NCBI RefSeq assembly: GCF_005048155.1 | Contig: NZ_SUMB01000016.1 | Coordinates: 1 to 64,000 of the forward strand | Source: Streptomyces piniterrae | GTDB taxonomy: Bacteria; Actinomycetota; Actinomycetes; Streptomycetales; Streptomycetaceae | Reading direction: 5' to 3' | DNA length: 64,000 bases | Shown: piece by piece, positions 25,373-34,860 of the stretch | Layout: each line of letters opens with the position of its first letter | Numbering within the stretch: position 1 is the stretch's first letter | Notes under the pieces: model-generated | What the model saw: only the letters and a program-made list of their open reading frames with translations | Databases searched by the model: none | What the model was told of the DNA's origin: nothing | Translations under genes and position numbers: made by a program

Positions 25373-26455
25373 CTACTGGTCGGACGAGAAGCGGACCGCG
25401 CCGTCCGGGATTCCGGCGCCGCACCAGATGCGGATGCCGTCGCGCAGTTCGTTGTCGGCGCCGATCCGGGCGCCGTCGCCGATGACCGCGCCGTCCAGGA
25501 CCGTACGGGCGCCGATGCGGGCCCCGGCGCCGATCAGTGAGTCGCGGATCCGGGCGCCCGGTTCGATCACCGCGCCGTCGAGGACGGCGCTGCCGTCGAT
25601 GCGCGCGCCGGCGCCGACGACGGCGCCGCGGCCGACGACCGTGCCGCCGGTGAGCTTGGCGTCCGGGGCGACCTCGGCGGTCTCCAGGACCAGCCGGTCG
25701 CCGCGGCGGCCGGGCACGGCGGGAGACGGGGCACGGCCCAGGACCAGGTCGGCGGAGCCGCGGACAAAGGCCTGCGGGGTGCCGAGGTCGAGCCAGTAGG
25801 TGGAGTCGACCATGCCCTGGAGGTGGGCGCCGTCGGCCAGCAGTCCGGGGAAGGTCTCCCGTTCGACGGAGACCGGGCGGCCGGCCGGGATGGTGTCGAT
25901 GACCGACCGGTTGAAGACATAGGCGCCCGCGTTGACCTGGTCGGTGACGATCTCCTCGGGGGTCTGCGGCTTCTCCAGGAACGCGGTGACCCGGCCGGTG
26001 TCGTCGGTGGGCACCAGGCCGAAGGCGCGCGGGTCCTCGACCCGGGTGAGGTGCAGGGAGACATCGGCGCCGGAGGTGCGGTGGGTGTCGACGAGGGCCG
26101 GGATGTCGAGGCCGGTGAGGATGTCGCCGTTGAAGATCAGGACCGGGTCGCCGGGGGCGGAGTGCAGCCGGGCGGCGACGTTGCGGATGGCGCCGCCGGT
26201 GCCGAGCGGCTCCTCCTCGGTGACGTACTCCAGGTGCAGTCCGAGAGCCGAGCCGTCGCCGAAGTACGGCTCGAAGACCTCGGCGAGGTAGGAGGTGGCG
26301 AGAACGATGTGCTCGATGCCTGCGGCCCGGGCGCGAGCCAGCTGGTGGGTGAGGAACGGCACGCCGGCCGCCGGGACCATCGGCTTGGGCGTGTGCACCG
26401 TCAGCGGGCGCAGCCTGGTGCCCTTGCCGCCGACCAGGAGGATCGCTTCTGTCAC
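25373..26455 (-). CDS. Mannose-1-phosphate guanylyltransferase-like NDP-sugar synthase
   Basis: The 360-residue protein has the nucleotidyltransferase start AILLVGGKGTRLRPLT (residues 4-19), the sugar-1-phosphate Lys in HTPKPMVPAAG, FNGDILTGLD for the metal Asp and a C-terminal left-handed beta-helix (about 240-350) of repeated GARI/GAVI hexapeptides. The two-domain form matches eukaryote-like GDP-mannose pyrophosphorylases and S. coelicolor manC. It would make GDP-mannose from the manB product. I chose GTG at 26455, which has GAAGG upstream; the frame is open further. Glucose-1-phosphate specificity cannot be excluded. Confidence 0.85.
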   Translation of the reverse strand: MTEAILLVGGKGTRLRPLTVHTPKPMVPAAGVPFLTHQLARARAAGIEHIVLATSYLAEVFEPYFGDGSALGLHLEYVTEEEPLGTGGAIRNVAARLHSAPGDPVLIFNGDILTGLDIPALVDTHRTSGADVSLHLTRVEDPRAFGLVPTDDTGRVTAFLEKPQTPEEIVTDQVNAGAYVFNRSVIDTIPAGRPVSVERETFPGLLADGAHLQGMVDSTYWLDLGTPQAFVRGSADLVLGRAPSPAVPGRRGDRLVLETAEVAPDAKLTGGTVVGRGAVVGAGARIDGSAVLDGAVIEPGARIRDSLIGAGARIGARTVLDGAVIGDGARIGADNELRDGIRIWCGAGIPDGAVRFSSDQ

Positions 26456-26779
26456 TGTCGCCTTCTGTTCGCTTCTCCGCCCGCGCAGCGCAGCGGTGCT
26501 GGCATCGTCGTCGCCCGCGGCCCGGCGGCTGCGCGTGCGACGCTCACGTTGTCCTTCTGCTTCCTGCCGGGGCCGGCGCCGGTCGGCGGACCAGTGTAGG
26601 CAGACGGTTCCCCGGTCCTTACCCGGCGGTACGCGTCCGGCGCCCACGGGTGGGAGCACCCGTGGCCGGTAGGACGCAGGAGGCGCGGGAAAGGTTCAGT
26701 GATCGGCGGGGTGGCGCTGGGGTGAACGCCGCGGTGGCGGTGCGGCGACCGGGCCCCCCGCGACCGGCGCCGGGGCGGC
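26456..26779. other. Spacer between the amidase and manC-like genes
   Basis: These 324 bases have no gene. A perfect 9-base stem (CCACGGGTG / CACCCGTGG, loop GGAG, 26643-26664) lies about 115 bases past the amidase stop and may terminate that transcript. The rest would hold the manC-like promoter, but no clear -35/-10 pair was found. Confidence 0.45.
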
Positions 26780-28063
26780 TCAGCGGCCCTGGAGCTGGGC
26801 GGCGAAGTCGCGGATCTGGCCGAGTTTTTCGTAGAGGCGGGTGCCGGGGCAGTGGGTGTGGAAGCCGTCCCGGTGGCCGGAGATGACGTTCAGTCCGGCC
26901 TCGCGGCCCTGCTCGAAGCGGTTGCCGCCGGCCGACGTCAGTCGGGTCGTGCCGCGCGGATCGGCGCCGTACAGCCCGAGCTTCCAGGCCGTCAGCCGGG
27001 CGACGCCGCGCACCGCGGCCCTCGGCGGCTCGGTGGTGGCGAAGGTGCCGAGGACGGCGACGCCCATGCTGTTCTCGTTGAAGCCGCGGGTGTGCGCGCC
27101 GAGGACCGGTTCGGTGACGCCGCCGGCGCGGCCTTCGTAGACCGTGCCGCATTTGTCGACGAGGAAGTTGTAGCCCATGTCCCGCCAGTGGGTGCTCTGG
27201 ACGTCGTACCGGTAGATGGCGCGGATCACCGAAGGCGCCTGTGCGCAGGTGTAGTTGTTGCCGGAGGCGCTGTGGTGGACGAAGGCGGCGCGCACGGTGT
27301 CGGTGTAGCGGTGGTCGCCGCGGCGGAGGCTTTCGTCGGCGCCCCAGCCGGCCCGGGTGACGATCCGCGGGCGCGGTCCGACGTACCGGTGGGCGGCGGT
27401 GCGCTCCGGGTCCTTGGCGACGGCCTCCTCGGACGCGGCCTTGTCGAGCGCCGGGAGTTCGGCCGCGGCCGCCGGGGCCGGCGGGGCCGCGCCGGGGTCG
27501 ACGAGTTCCAGCCGCAGTCCGCGCGGCAGGTCGCCGCGGGCCCGGCGGCCTGGGGCGGGGGTGATGCGCAGCTGGACGGCGTCGGACTCGCCGACCCACA
27601 GGGGTGCGGTGCTGCCCCGTACGCGGGTGCCGTAGCGGTCGGCGGCGTCCAGGTCGGGGGCGTCGTCGTGGTGCGGCTGTACGTCCTGCCAGGGGGACCA
27701 GGCCGCGGTGCCGGTGGGCCGGGTGCGGACCTGGATGCGCCCGTGCAGCTCGGCGTCGGCGTCGTCCCAGACGACGCCGACGAGGGAGAACGGCCGCACC
27801 GGGTGCGCGGTCAGGCCCCGGCTGCCGGGCGCGGGGGAGGTGTCGCCGAGGGCGCGCCGGGCGGTCGGGCCCGGGTCCGCGGCGATCGGCAGCGACTGGG
27901 TGCTGCCCGGCGGTTCGGACGCGGCCGGGGAGTGGCCGGCGGTGCGGGGTACGCCGGTGCGCGCACCGGCCGCCGTCGGTGCGAGGCCCGGGGCCAGCGC
28001 GGCGGCGCACGCGACACCGAGGCACGTCACAAGAAGGGAGCGCATGGACAGCATGGACAGCAT
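26780..28063 (-). CDS. Secreted peptidoglycan recognition protein / N-acetylmuramoyl-L-alanine amidase
   Basis: The product (about 427 residues) has an N-terminal signal peptide (MRSLLVTCLGVACAAALAPGLAPTAAGA), a variable beta-rich region and a C-terminal PGRP/amidase_2 domain. The domain begins PRIVTRAGWGADESLR. The zinc ligands are His in FVHHSASGNNY, His in ISGHRDG and Cys in HTHCPGTRLYEKL. It would cut the bond between MurNAc and L-alanine in cell-wall peptidoglycan. Three close in-frame ATGs (28063, 28054, 28045) leave the start open; none has a strong ribosome site. It is divergent from the TIGR03089 gene. Confidence 0.88.
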   Translation of the reverse strand: MLSMLSMRSLLVTCLGVACAAALAPGLAPTAAGARTGVPRTAGHSPAASEPPGSTQSLPIAADPGPTARRALGDTSPAPGSRGLTAHPVRPFSLVGVVWDDADAELHGRIQVRTRPTGTAAWSPWQDVQPHHDDAPDLDAADRYGTRVRGSTAPLWVGESDAVQLRITPAPGRRARGDLPRGLRLELVDPGAAPPAPAAAAELPALDKAASEEAVAKDPERTAAHRYVGPRPRIVTRAGWGADESLRRGDHRYTDTVRAAFVHHSASGNNYTCAQAPSVIRAIYRYDVQSTHWRDMGYNFLVDKCGTVYEGRAGGVTEPVLGAHTRGFNENSMGVAVLGTFATTEPPRAAVRGVARLTAWKLGLYGADPRGTTRLTSAGGNRFEQGREAGLNVISGHRDGFHTHCPGTRLYEKLGQIRDFAAQLQGR

Positions 28064-28180
28064 CGTCGGACGGCCGGCCGGAACCCGCCATCGGTGATCT
28101 GACGGGGCATCGGCCGAACCGGTGGCCCGTTTCCCGGGCCCGACCATCCGTCAAAGGCCGCCGCGCGTACCCTGGCCGCG

Positions 28181-28945
28181 ATGAACGCCACCGATCGCAC
28201 CCCCGCCGACCTGCTGCGTTCCGCGCTCGCCGCGGACCCGGCCCGCCCGCTGGTGACCTTCTACGACGACGCCACCGGTGAGCGCGTGGAACTGTCCGTC
28301 GCCACCTTCGCCAATTGGGTGGCGAAGACCGCCAACTATCTCCAGGGCGATCTGGCCGCCGAGCCCGGCGACCGGCTCGCGCTGCTGCTGCCCGCGCACT
28401 GGCAGACCGCCGTCTGGCTGCTGGCCTGTTCGTCGGTCGGCGTGGTCGCGGACGTCGGCGGCGATCCGGCCGGCGCTGACCTCGTCGTCAGCGGCCCGGA
28501 CACGCTGGAGGCGGCGCGCGGCTGTTCCGGTGAGCGGGTGGCGCTGGCGCTGCGGCCGCTGGGCGGCCGCTTCCCGCAGCCGCCGGCGGGCTTCGCGGAC
28601 TACGCCGTCGAGGTGCCGAGCCAGGGCGACCGGTTCGCCCCGTTCGCTCCGGTGGACCCCGGCGCCCCGGCGCTGGCCGTCGGCGGCGAGGAGCTGACCG
28701 GTGCCGGGATCGGGGCGCGCGCCCTGGCCGACGCCGCCGCGGCCGGCATGCCGGAGGCGCCGCGCATCCTGTCGAGCCTGCCGTACGACACCTGGCAGGG
28801 CCTGTCGTACGGGCTGTACGCGCCGCTGGCGACGGGCGGCTCGGTGGTGCTCTGCCGCCATCCGGAGCAGCTGGCGGCGGACCGGGCGGCCGCCCGCGAG
28901 ACCAGCGAGAAGATCACGTTCGGGGCGCCGGGCCCGTCCGCCTAG
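28181..28945 (+). CDS. TIGR03089 family protein
   Basis: This 254-residue actinobacterial protein looks like the N-terminal part of an adenylate-forming (AMP-binding) enzyme: PLVTFYDDATGERVELSVATFANWVAKTAN resembles acyl-CoA synthetase N-termini, and RLALLLPAHWQTAVWLLACSSVGVV follows. It lacks the ATP-binding and C-terminal lid motifs of active ligases, which is normal for the family. Its role is unknown. In actinobacteria it regularly lies next to LCP genes, as here. Confidence 0.85.
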   Translation: MNATDRTPADLLRSALAADPARPLVTFYDDATGERVELSVATFANWVAKTANYLQGDLAAEPGDRLALLLPAHWQTAVWLLACSSVGVVADVGGDPAGADLVVSGPDTLEAARGCSGERVALALRPLGGRFPQPPAGFADYAVEVPSQGDRFAPFAPVDPGAPALAVGGEELTGAGIGARALADAAAAGMPEAPRILSSLPYDTWQGLSYGLYAPLATGGSVVLCRHPEQLAADRAAARETSEKITFGAPGPSA

Positions 28946-29178
28946 GACCGTTCCGCCCCTGCCCCGTCGGACAGGCCCCGGGGCCGCGCTCCCCCGTCTC
29001 CGCCGTGTCACTCCCCCGTCCGGCGGACCGGATTCCCGTCGAAGCGGGCCGGTCCGCCCATTTCGGTCCATGATCTTGGGTACTGCCTATCACCAGGCGC
29101 CGGGTCCGCCCGTCTCCTGTTCGTACCCGGGCCCCGCGTACGGGTGCGCCGCCGATTCCGTGAGGGAGGGACGCACAG

Positions 29179-30369
29179 GTGACCAGATTCGGCGGCTGGG
29201 CCGAGCGCCCCGCGGGGCGGCGGACGTCCGGCGGCCTGCGCCCGCCCGGCTCCCGGCGCCGCTGGATGCGCTGGGCGGCGCTCGGCGTGGCGGCGCTGGT
29301 GCTGCTCGCGGCCGGGACCGGCTGGGCGCTCTACACCAGGCTCATCGGCAATATCCGCAGCGACAGCGACACCCAGAACGAGCTGGAGAGATACGAGGCG
29401 GAGCGGCCCGACCCGGGCCCGCCGAACGTCGAGAACATCCTGCTGATCGGCTCCGACACCCGTGGCGACGGCAACGGGGAGTACGGCGCGGACAGCGGCA
29501 CCCAGCGCTCGGACACCACGATCCTGCTGCACCTGGCGGCGAACCGGAAGAGCGCCACCGCGGTCAGCATTCCGCGTGACCTGATGGTGCAGGCGCCGCA
29601 CTGCAAGCGCTCCGACGGCAAGGAGATCGACACGCAGACGGTGCAGTTCAACTGGGCGTTCCAGTTCGCCGGCGCCGCCTGCACGATCCGTACCGTCGAG
29701 CGGATGACAGGCATCCGGATCACCCACCACATGATCATCGACTTCGTCGGCTTCAAGAAGATGGTGGACGCGGTGAACGGCGTCGAGGTGTGCCTGCCCC
29801 GGGCCATCAACGACCCGGCGGCGCATCTCGTGCTGCCCCCGGGACGCCAGACGCTGCACGGGGAGGCCGCGCTGGGCTACGTACGGGCCCGGAAGAGCCT
29901 GGGCAACGGAAGCGACACCCAGCGTATGGAACGGCAACAGGAGTTCCTGGGCGCTCTCGTGAAGAAAGTGAAAAGCAATGGTGTGCTCCTCAATCCGACG
30001 CGGATGTATCCGCTGTTGGATGCCGCGACGAGTTCGCTCACCACGGACGAGGATCTGGCTTCGCTGACCGGTCTCTACGAATTGGTCCGCAGCATGCGCG
30101 GCATTCCGACCGGACGGATCCAGTTCCTGACCGTGCCGCGCACGGAGTACCGCTACGACGCCAGTCGTGATGAGCTGGTGCAGCCCGCGGCGGAGCGGCT
30201 TTTCGGGCAGCTGCGCAGGGATCTTCCGGTGAAGGTGGGCCCCGCGAAGGATGCCCGTGACGTCACCACGCCTTCTTCGGACGGCAAAGCCGCCAGGTCG
30301 CGACCGCCGTCCGAAGGTTCCGACCCGACCTTTCCGGGAACCACCGCGGAACGCGGGATCTGCGAATAA
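29179..30369 (+). CDS. LCP family protein 1 (glycopolymer transferase)
   Basis: LCP enzymes move lipid-linked glycopolymers onto peptidoglycan at the outer membrane face. This 396-residue copy has a short basic N-terminus, one membrane helix (about residues 35-58) and an LCP domain: NVENILLIGSDTRGDG, SDTTILLHLAANRKSATAVSIPRDLMV, RTVERMTGIRITHHMIIDFVGFKKMVDAVNGVEVCLP and ALGYVRARKS. It has no LytR_C domain. It starts with GTG at 29179 after GAGGGAGG. It is the first of five LCP genes within 11.7 kb. Confidence 0.92.
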   Translation: MTRFGGWAERPAGRRTSGGLRPPGSRRRWMRWAALGVAALVLLAAGTGWALYTRLIGNIRSDSDTQNELERYEAERPDPGPPNVENILLIGSDTRGDGNGEYGADSGTQRSDTTILLHLAANRKSATAVSIPRDLMVQAPHCKRSDGKEIDTQTVQFNWAFQFAGAACTIRTVERMTGIRITHHMIIDFVGFKKMVDAVNGVEVCLPRAINDPAAHLVLPPGRQTLHGEAALGYVRARKSLGNGSDTQRMERQQEFLGALVKKVKSNGVLLNPTRMYPLLDAATSSLTTDEDLASLTGLYELVRSMRGIPTGRIQFLTVPRTEYRYDASRDELVQPAAERLFGQLRRDLPVKVGPAKDARDVTTPSSDGKAARSRPPSEGSDPTFPGTTAERGICE

Positions 30370-30608
30370 AGACCACGCAAAGTACGCTCGGCGACTCGAA
30401 TGGATTGGGCGGATTGCCCAGTTGTAGGGAAGTGGAATTTGTCACGGGCGTCGCTCCACGCTGAACTGGGCGGATAGTGTGAGCGGTCCGGTCCGCACGA
30501 CCAGCTGGCCGTTACCTGTGACCGTGTTAACCATGTAGCGCACAATCGACCGACCGAGCGCCTTGAGGGGATGGCGCCGCGTGGCACCGACGGAGGACTC
30601 AAGGCACC

Positions 30609-32396
30609 GTGGACGCGCAAGGCCGTGGGCGGGCGGGCGACAACGTCGATCCCGCCGATCAGTGGGTGTTCGATCCGGACACCGGAAACTACGAGCTGCG
30701 GCTTGACCCTGCCGGTCAAGCGGCTGCCCGGCCCTCTCCCCGCACCGTGCCCGGCTCCAGACGCGCCCAGCGGAATCCGGGTGGCGGTCGCGCGGCCGGT
30801 CCGGGCTCGGGTGGCGACACCGACACCCGTCCGCTGCCCACTCAGGGCGGTCGCCGGCGCGAGGGCACCGCGGCAGGTGCCGGCGCGGGCGAGCGCCCCA
30901 CCGGCGGCCGGGCGGAGCGACGGGCCGCGGAACGCTCGGCGATGGCGTCCGCGGCGGGCCCGGCGAGCCGCCGCAAGCGCAAGCCGAAGAAGTCCGGGAA
31001 GAAGAAGGCCCTGTACTGGACGGCCGGTGTGCTGGGCTTCGTCCTCGTGGCCGCCGCCGGTGGCGCGTACTACCTCTACGCGCAGCTGGACGGCAATATC
31101 GACAAGGTCGACGTCGGCGTGGAGAACGAGGCGGTCACCGACGGCCCGGTCAATCTCCTCATCATCGGCACGGACGCCCGCTCCGGTAAGGGCAACCAGG
31201 GCTATGGCGACGCCGGCAGCGTCGGGCACGCGGACACCACGATCCTGATGCATGTGTCCAAGGACAGGTCGAATGCGACGGCGCTGAGCATTCCGCGCGA
31301 CCTGATCACCGATATCCCGAACTGTCCGACGAAGCAGCCGGACGGCTCGACGAAAAACATTCCCGGCGAAAAGAACGTCCGCTTCAACACCAGCCTCGGC
31401 CAGGCGGGCCGCGACCCCGGCTGCACCTGGCGCACCGTCGAGAAGCTGACCGGCCTGGATATCACGCACTTCATGATGGCCGACTTCAACGCGGTCAAGG
31501 ATCTGTCCGAAGCTGTGGACGGCGTCGAGGTCTGCGCGGCCAAGCCGATCAACGACCCCAAGTCGCACCTGAAGCTGTCGGCGGGCCGCCATGTCGTCAA
31601 GGGCGAGCAGGCGCTGGCCTTCGTCCGCACCCGGCACGCCATCGGATTCGGCAGCGACCTGGACCGGATCAAGATGCAGCAGCAGTTCCTCAGCTCGCTG
31701 ATCCGCAAGCTGAAGTCCGACGCGTTCTCCAGCCCCGGCAAGCTCTACGACGTCAGCCAGGCGGCGACGAAGGCGCTCACCGTCGACACCGGCATCGGCA
31801 CCGCGAAGAAGCTGCTGGACTTCGGCACCGACCTCAAGCGGGTCGACATCGACAAGGTCACCTTCGCCACCGTGCCGGTGCTGGACAACCCCGACGACCC
31901 GGCCACCGTCATACTGAACAAGACCGCCGCGGACCCGCTGTTCCGGATGGTGCAGGCGGACCACACCCTGGCCAAGAGCAAGAAGAAGGGCAAGAAGAGC
32001 GCGCCGGTCAAGAAGGCCCCGGCGGAGCTCGTCCGGGTCGACGTCAGCAACGGCGGCGGGCCGATCGGCGCGGCGCAGGAGACCGTGGACTGGTTGCAGA
32101 ACACCAAGGGCGCCAGGCTCTCCACCAACGCCGGCAACGCCCCCTCGAAGGTGGCCACCACCCGCCTGGAGTACGCGCCGAACCAGGCCGACCAGGCCGC
32201 CACGCTGGCGGAGTGGATGGGCCTGCCGAAGAGCGCGCTGAAGAAGTCGGCGCAGGACGCGGGCGACCGCGTACCGATGAAGCTCGTTCTCGGCAAGGAC
32301 TTCACGGCACCGGGCACCCCGGTCGAGGCGCCGACGGAGACGCCGGACGGAGTGCAGAACGTCAACGCGGACGACAAGAACCTCTGCGCCAAGTGA
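30609..32396 (+). CDS. LCP family protein 2 with LytR_C domain
   Basis: This 595-residue LCP protein has a long disordered basic cytoplasmic arm (residues 1-135, with KKSGKKKALYW just before the helix), one membrane helix (about 137-160) and an LCP domain (NLLIIGTDARSGKGNQGYGD, ATALSIPRDLIT, TVEKLTGLDITHFMMADFNAVKDL, ALAFVRTRHAIGFGSDL). After a Lys-rich linker comes a LytR_C domain (about 478-570; VRVDVSNGGGPIGAAQETV). It starts with GTG at 30609 and GGAGGA lies about 12 bases upstream. It is close to LCP3 (92-base gap) and probably shares its transcript. Confidence 0.92.
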   Translation: MDAQGRGRAGDNVDPADQWVFDPDTGNYELRLDPAGQAAARPSPRTVPGSRRAQRNPGGGRAAGPGSGGDTDTRPLPTQGGRRREGTAAGAGAGERPTGGRAERRAAERSAMASAAGPASRRKRKPKKSGKKKALYWTAGVLGFVLVAAAGGAYYLYAQLDGNIDKVDVGVENEAVTDGPVNLLIIGTDARSGKGNQGYGDAGSVGHADTTILMHVSKDRSNATALSIPRDLITDIPNCPTKQPDGSTKNIPGEKNVRFNTSLGQAGRDPGCTWRTVEKLTGLDITHFMMADFNAVKDLSEAVDGVEVCAAKPINDPKSHLKLSAGRHVVKGEQALAFVRTRHAIGFGSDLDRIKMQQQFLSSLIRKLKSDAFSSPGKLYDVSQAATKALTVDTGIGTAKKLLDFGTDLKRVDIDKVTFATVPVLDNPDDPATVILNKTAADPLFRMVQADHTLAKSKKKGKKSAPVKKAPAELVRVDVSNGGGPIGAAQETVDWLQNTKGARLSTNAGNAPSKVATTRLEYAPNQADQAATLAEWMGLPKSALKKSAQDAGDRVPMKLVLGKDFTAPGTPVEAPTETPDGVQNVNADDKNLCAK

Positions 32397-32488
32397 ACAA
32401 AGTCGTCCGGGCCAAGTGAACAGAGTGAGATCCGGCCGCCCGCCAGGGCGCCGAGCGCACCACAGAACTGACAACGGGGAGAGGCCGA

Positions 32489-34189
32489 ATGCGGCAGAGC
32501 AGTGTGCGTGGTGACCGATCACGTGGGCGCCAGGGGGGCGCGCGGCAACTGGGCTGGGAGGACAGCCCGTACGAGGAGGCCGGCCTGCCGCCGGACGCGC
32601 CGGGCTGGGAGCCGCCGGAGGACGGCAGCGTCCCGGCCGACGCGGGGGACCCCCCGTCCGACGGGGGCGGCCGCCGCAAGGGGAAGCGGGCACGCCGCGG
32701 CAAAGGCGGCAAAGGCCGCAAGGCGCTGCGCTGGACCGCCCTGGGTGTCGGCCTGGTGCTGGTCGGCGGGGCGGCCGCCGGCTATCTCTACTACGAGCAC
32801 CTCAACGCCAACCTCCGCAAGGCCCCGCGGTCCCTGGGCGGCGGCGGTCTGAAGAAGCCCGATCCCAACGCGTTCGGGCAGACCCCGCTGAACATCCTGC
32901 TGCTGGGGTCGGACGGCCGGAACAACAAGGAGAACATCAAGCTCGGCGGCGCCCGGCAGGACGCCGACCGCAAGCCGCTGGCCGATGTCCAGATGCTGCT
33001 GCACGTCTCCGCCGACCGCAGCAACATGTCGGTGATATCCATCCCGCGCGACACCCGGGTGCCGATACCCAAGTGCACCGACCCCAAGGACGGCACGGTC
33101 TATCCGCAGACCACCGCGGCCATCAACCAGTCGCTCCAGCACGGCGGTCCGGGCTGCACGCTCGCCACCTGGCAGGAGCTGACCGGCATCTACATCGACC
33201 ACTTCATGATGGTCGACTTCGGCGGCGTCGTGGAGATGGCGGACGCCATCGGCGGCGTCCCCGTGTGCGTCGACCGCAACGTCTACTCGCACGACAGCCA
33301 GGGCCACGGCAGCGGGCTGAAGCTGACGAAGGGCACCCACTCCGTCAAGGGCGTCCAGGCCCTCCAGTGGCTGCGCACCCGCTACGGCTTCGAGGACAAC
33401 ACCGACATCGGCCGGGCCAAGGCCCAGCACATGTACATGAACTCCATGGTCCGCCAGCTGAAGAAGGACGCCAAGCTCACCAACCCGGGAGAGCTGAACG
33501 ATCTGGCCGAGGCCGCGACCAACGCGCTGACCGTCGACGAGAGCCTGGACACCGTCAAGAAGCTCTACGACCTGGGCGGCGACCTCTCCCGGGTGCCGAC
33601 CAAGCGCATCACGATGGTCACCATGCCGTGGCAGTACGGGCCCGGCGGCGGGTATGTCGTCCCCAAGCCCGGCGAAGCGGAGCAGACGTTCGCGCTGCTG
33701 CGCAACGACGTCGCGCTGGACGGCAAGGACGCCAAGAAGAAGCCGGCGCCCGACCCGAAGCCGTCAACTGCCAAGGGCGCCCTGGAAGTTGTGGTCCAGA
33801 ACGGCACCAACAGCTCCGTCTCGGGACCGGTCTCCGGCCGGGCGGGCGTCGTCCAGCAGCGGCTGGCCGCGCTCGGCTACACGGCGGCCGGCACCGACTC
33901 CGGCCTCACCACACAGGCCGACACCACGATCACCTACAAGGACAAGGCGCAGCGGGGCGACGCGCTGGCGCTCGCCAAGGCGCTGGGCCTGCCCAAGGGC
34001 GCGGTCAGGGAGTCCAGTTCGGCCACCGGGATGCGGCTGGTGGTCGGCAACGACTGGCGCGAGGGGTCGGTGTACCCGGAGAAGACGGGCGACGACAAGG
34101 CCGCCGACAAGGCGCCGGAGAGCGCGGACGCGCTCAACGGCGAGGACAAGAAGGCCTGCATGAAGGTGAATCCGCAGTACACCTTCTAG
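32489..34189 (+). CDS. LCP family protein 3 with LytR_C domain
   Basis: A 566-residue LCP protein with an acidic then basic cytoplasmic arm (KRARRGKGGKGRKALRW), one membrane helix (about residues 80-102), an LCP domain (NILLLGSDGRNNKENI, SVISIPRDTRVP, TWQELTGIYIDHFMMVDFGGVVEMADAIGGVPVCVD, ALQWLRTRYGFEDNTDI) and a C-terminal LytR_C domain (about 428-530; LEVVVQNGTNSS). Its ATG at 32489 follows GGGGAGAGG. A decayed MerR/aldo-keto reductase pair lies just downstream. Confidence 0.92.
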   Translation: MRQSSVRGDRSRGRQGGARQLGWEDSPYEEAGLPPDAPGWEPPEDGSVPADAGDPPSDGGGRRKGKRARRGKGGKGRKALRWTALGVGLVLVGGAAAGYLYYEHLNANLRKAPRSLGGGGLKKPDPNAFGQTPLNILLLGSDGRNNKENIKLGGARQDADRKPLADVQMLLHVSADRSNMSVISIPRDTRVPIPKCTDPKDGTVYPQTTAAINQSLQHGGPGCTLATWQELTGIYIDHFMMVDFGGVVEMADAIGGVPVCVDRNVYSHDSQGHGSGLKLTKGTHSVKGVQALQWLRTRYGFEDNTDIGRAKAQHMYMNSMVRQLKKDAKLTNPGELNDLAEAATNALTVDESLDTVKKLYDLGGDLSRVPTKRITMVTMPWQYGPGGGYVVPKPGEAEQTFALLRNDVALDGKDAKKKPAPDPKPSTAKGALEVVVQNGTNSSVSGPVSGRAGVVQQRLAALGYTAAGTDSGLTTQADTTITYKDKAQRGDALALAKALGLPKGAVRESSSATGMRLVVGNDWREGSVYPEKTGDDKAADKAPESADALNGEDKKACMKVNPQYTF

Positions 34190-34260
34190 TCGTACGGCGT
34201 TCGGGACGGCGGACGTGGGCGCGGCCGAGGTGCCGGCCCACTGGACGCCGCCCGGAGGAG

Positions 34261-34596
34261 CCGCGACCCGACGGCCAGGACCGCTGCACGATCAGCGAGG
34301 TCGCGGCGTTCACCGGGCTCAGGGCGCACACCCTGCGCTGGTACGAGCAGATAGGTCCGATGCCGGACGTGGAGCGCTCCCACACCGGCCGGCGCCGCTT
34401 CGGCAACAGGGACCTGGACTGGCCCGCCTTTGTGCGCAAGTTGCGGCTGACCGGGATGCCGGTCGCCGACATGGTCCGCTTCGCGGAGCTGGTCCGCGGG
34501 GGCGAGGTCACCTTCGACGAACGGCGGGAGATTCTGCAACAGGCCCGACGCGACGTCGTCGCGCGCCTCGCGGAGCTGCAGGACACCCTCGCCTGC
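34261..34596 (+). pseudogene. MerR-type regulator remnant
   Basis: The frame reads CTISEVAAFTGLRAHTLRWYEQIG, then RRFGNRDLDWPAFVRKLRLTGMPVADMVRFAELVRGG and ends ARRDVVARLAELQDTLAC. This is the DNA-binding part and start of the coiled coil of MerR proteins that usually control neighbouring aldo-keto reductases. No start codon with a ribosome site is found in frame, and the C-terminal effector part is gone; it joins an aldo-keto reductase fragment in another frame at about 34593. It is therefore broken at both ends. Confidence 0.8.
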
Positions 34597-34860
34597 ACAA
34601 GATCGCAGCCGACCATGGCGCCACCACGGCGCAGATCGCCCTGGCCTGGGTGCAGCACCGCGCCCGGGCACACGGCATGACCGTCGTGCCGATCCCCGGG
34701 ACTCGGAAGCGCAGCCGCCTGCTGGAAAACGCCGGGGCCACCCGGATCGCGCTGACCTCCGAGGAGCTCGCGCTGCTGGAGCCGATCGCCGGCCGGGTGG
34801 CGGGCGACCGCTACCCGGACATGTCCCTCACCTCCGCGGCGCGGGAAGCCCAGGTCCCTA
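34593..34860 (+). pseudogene. Aldo/keto reductase C-terminal remnant
   Basis: From about 34593 a different frame encodes LHKIAADHGATTAQIALAW, VVPIPGTRKRSRLLENAGA and LTSEELALLEPIAG, the C-terminal third of a typical NADPH-dependent aldo/keto reductase, with its cofactor-phosphate loop. The N-terminal two thirds including the catalytic Tyr/Lys are absent. The frame has no stop of its own and runs into the end of the convergent glycosyltransferase gene (stop at 34858), so the 3' end is also lost. Confidence 0.8.
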
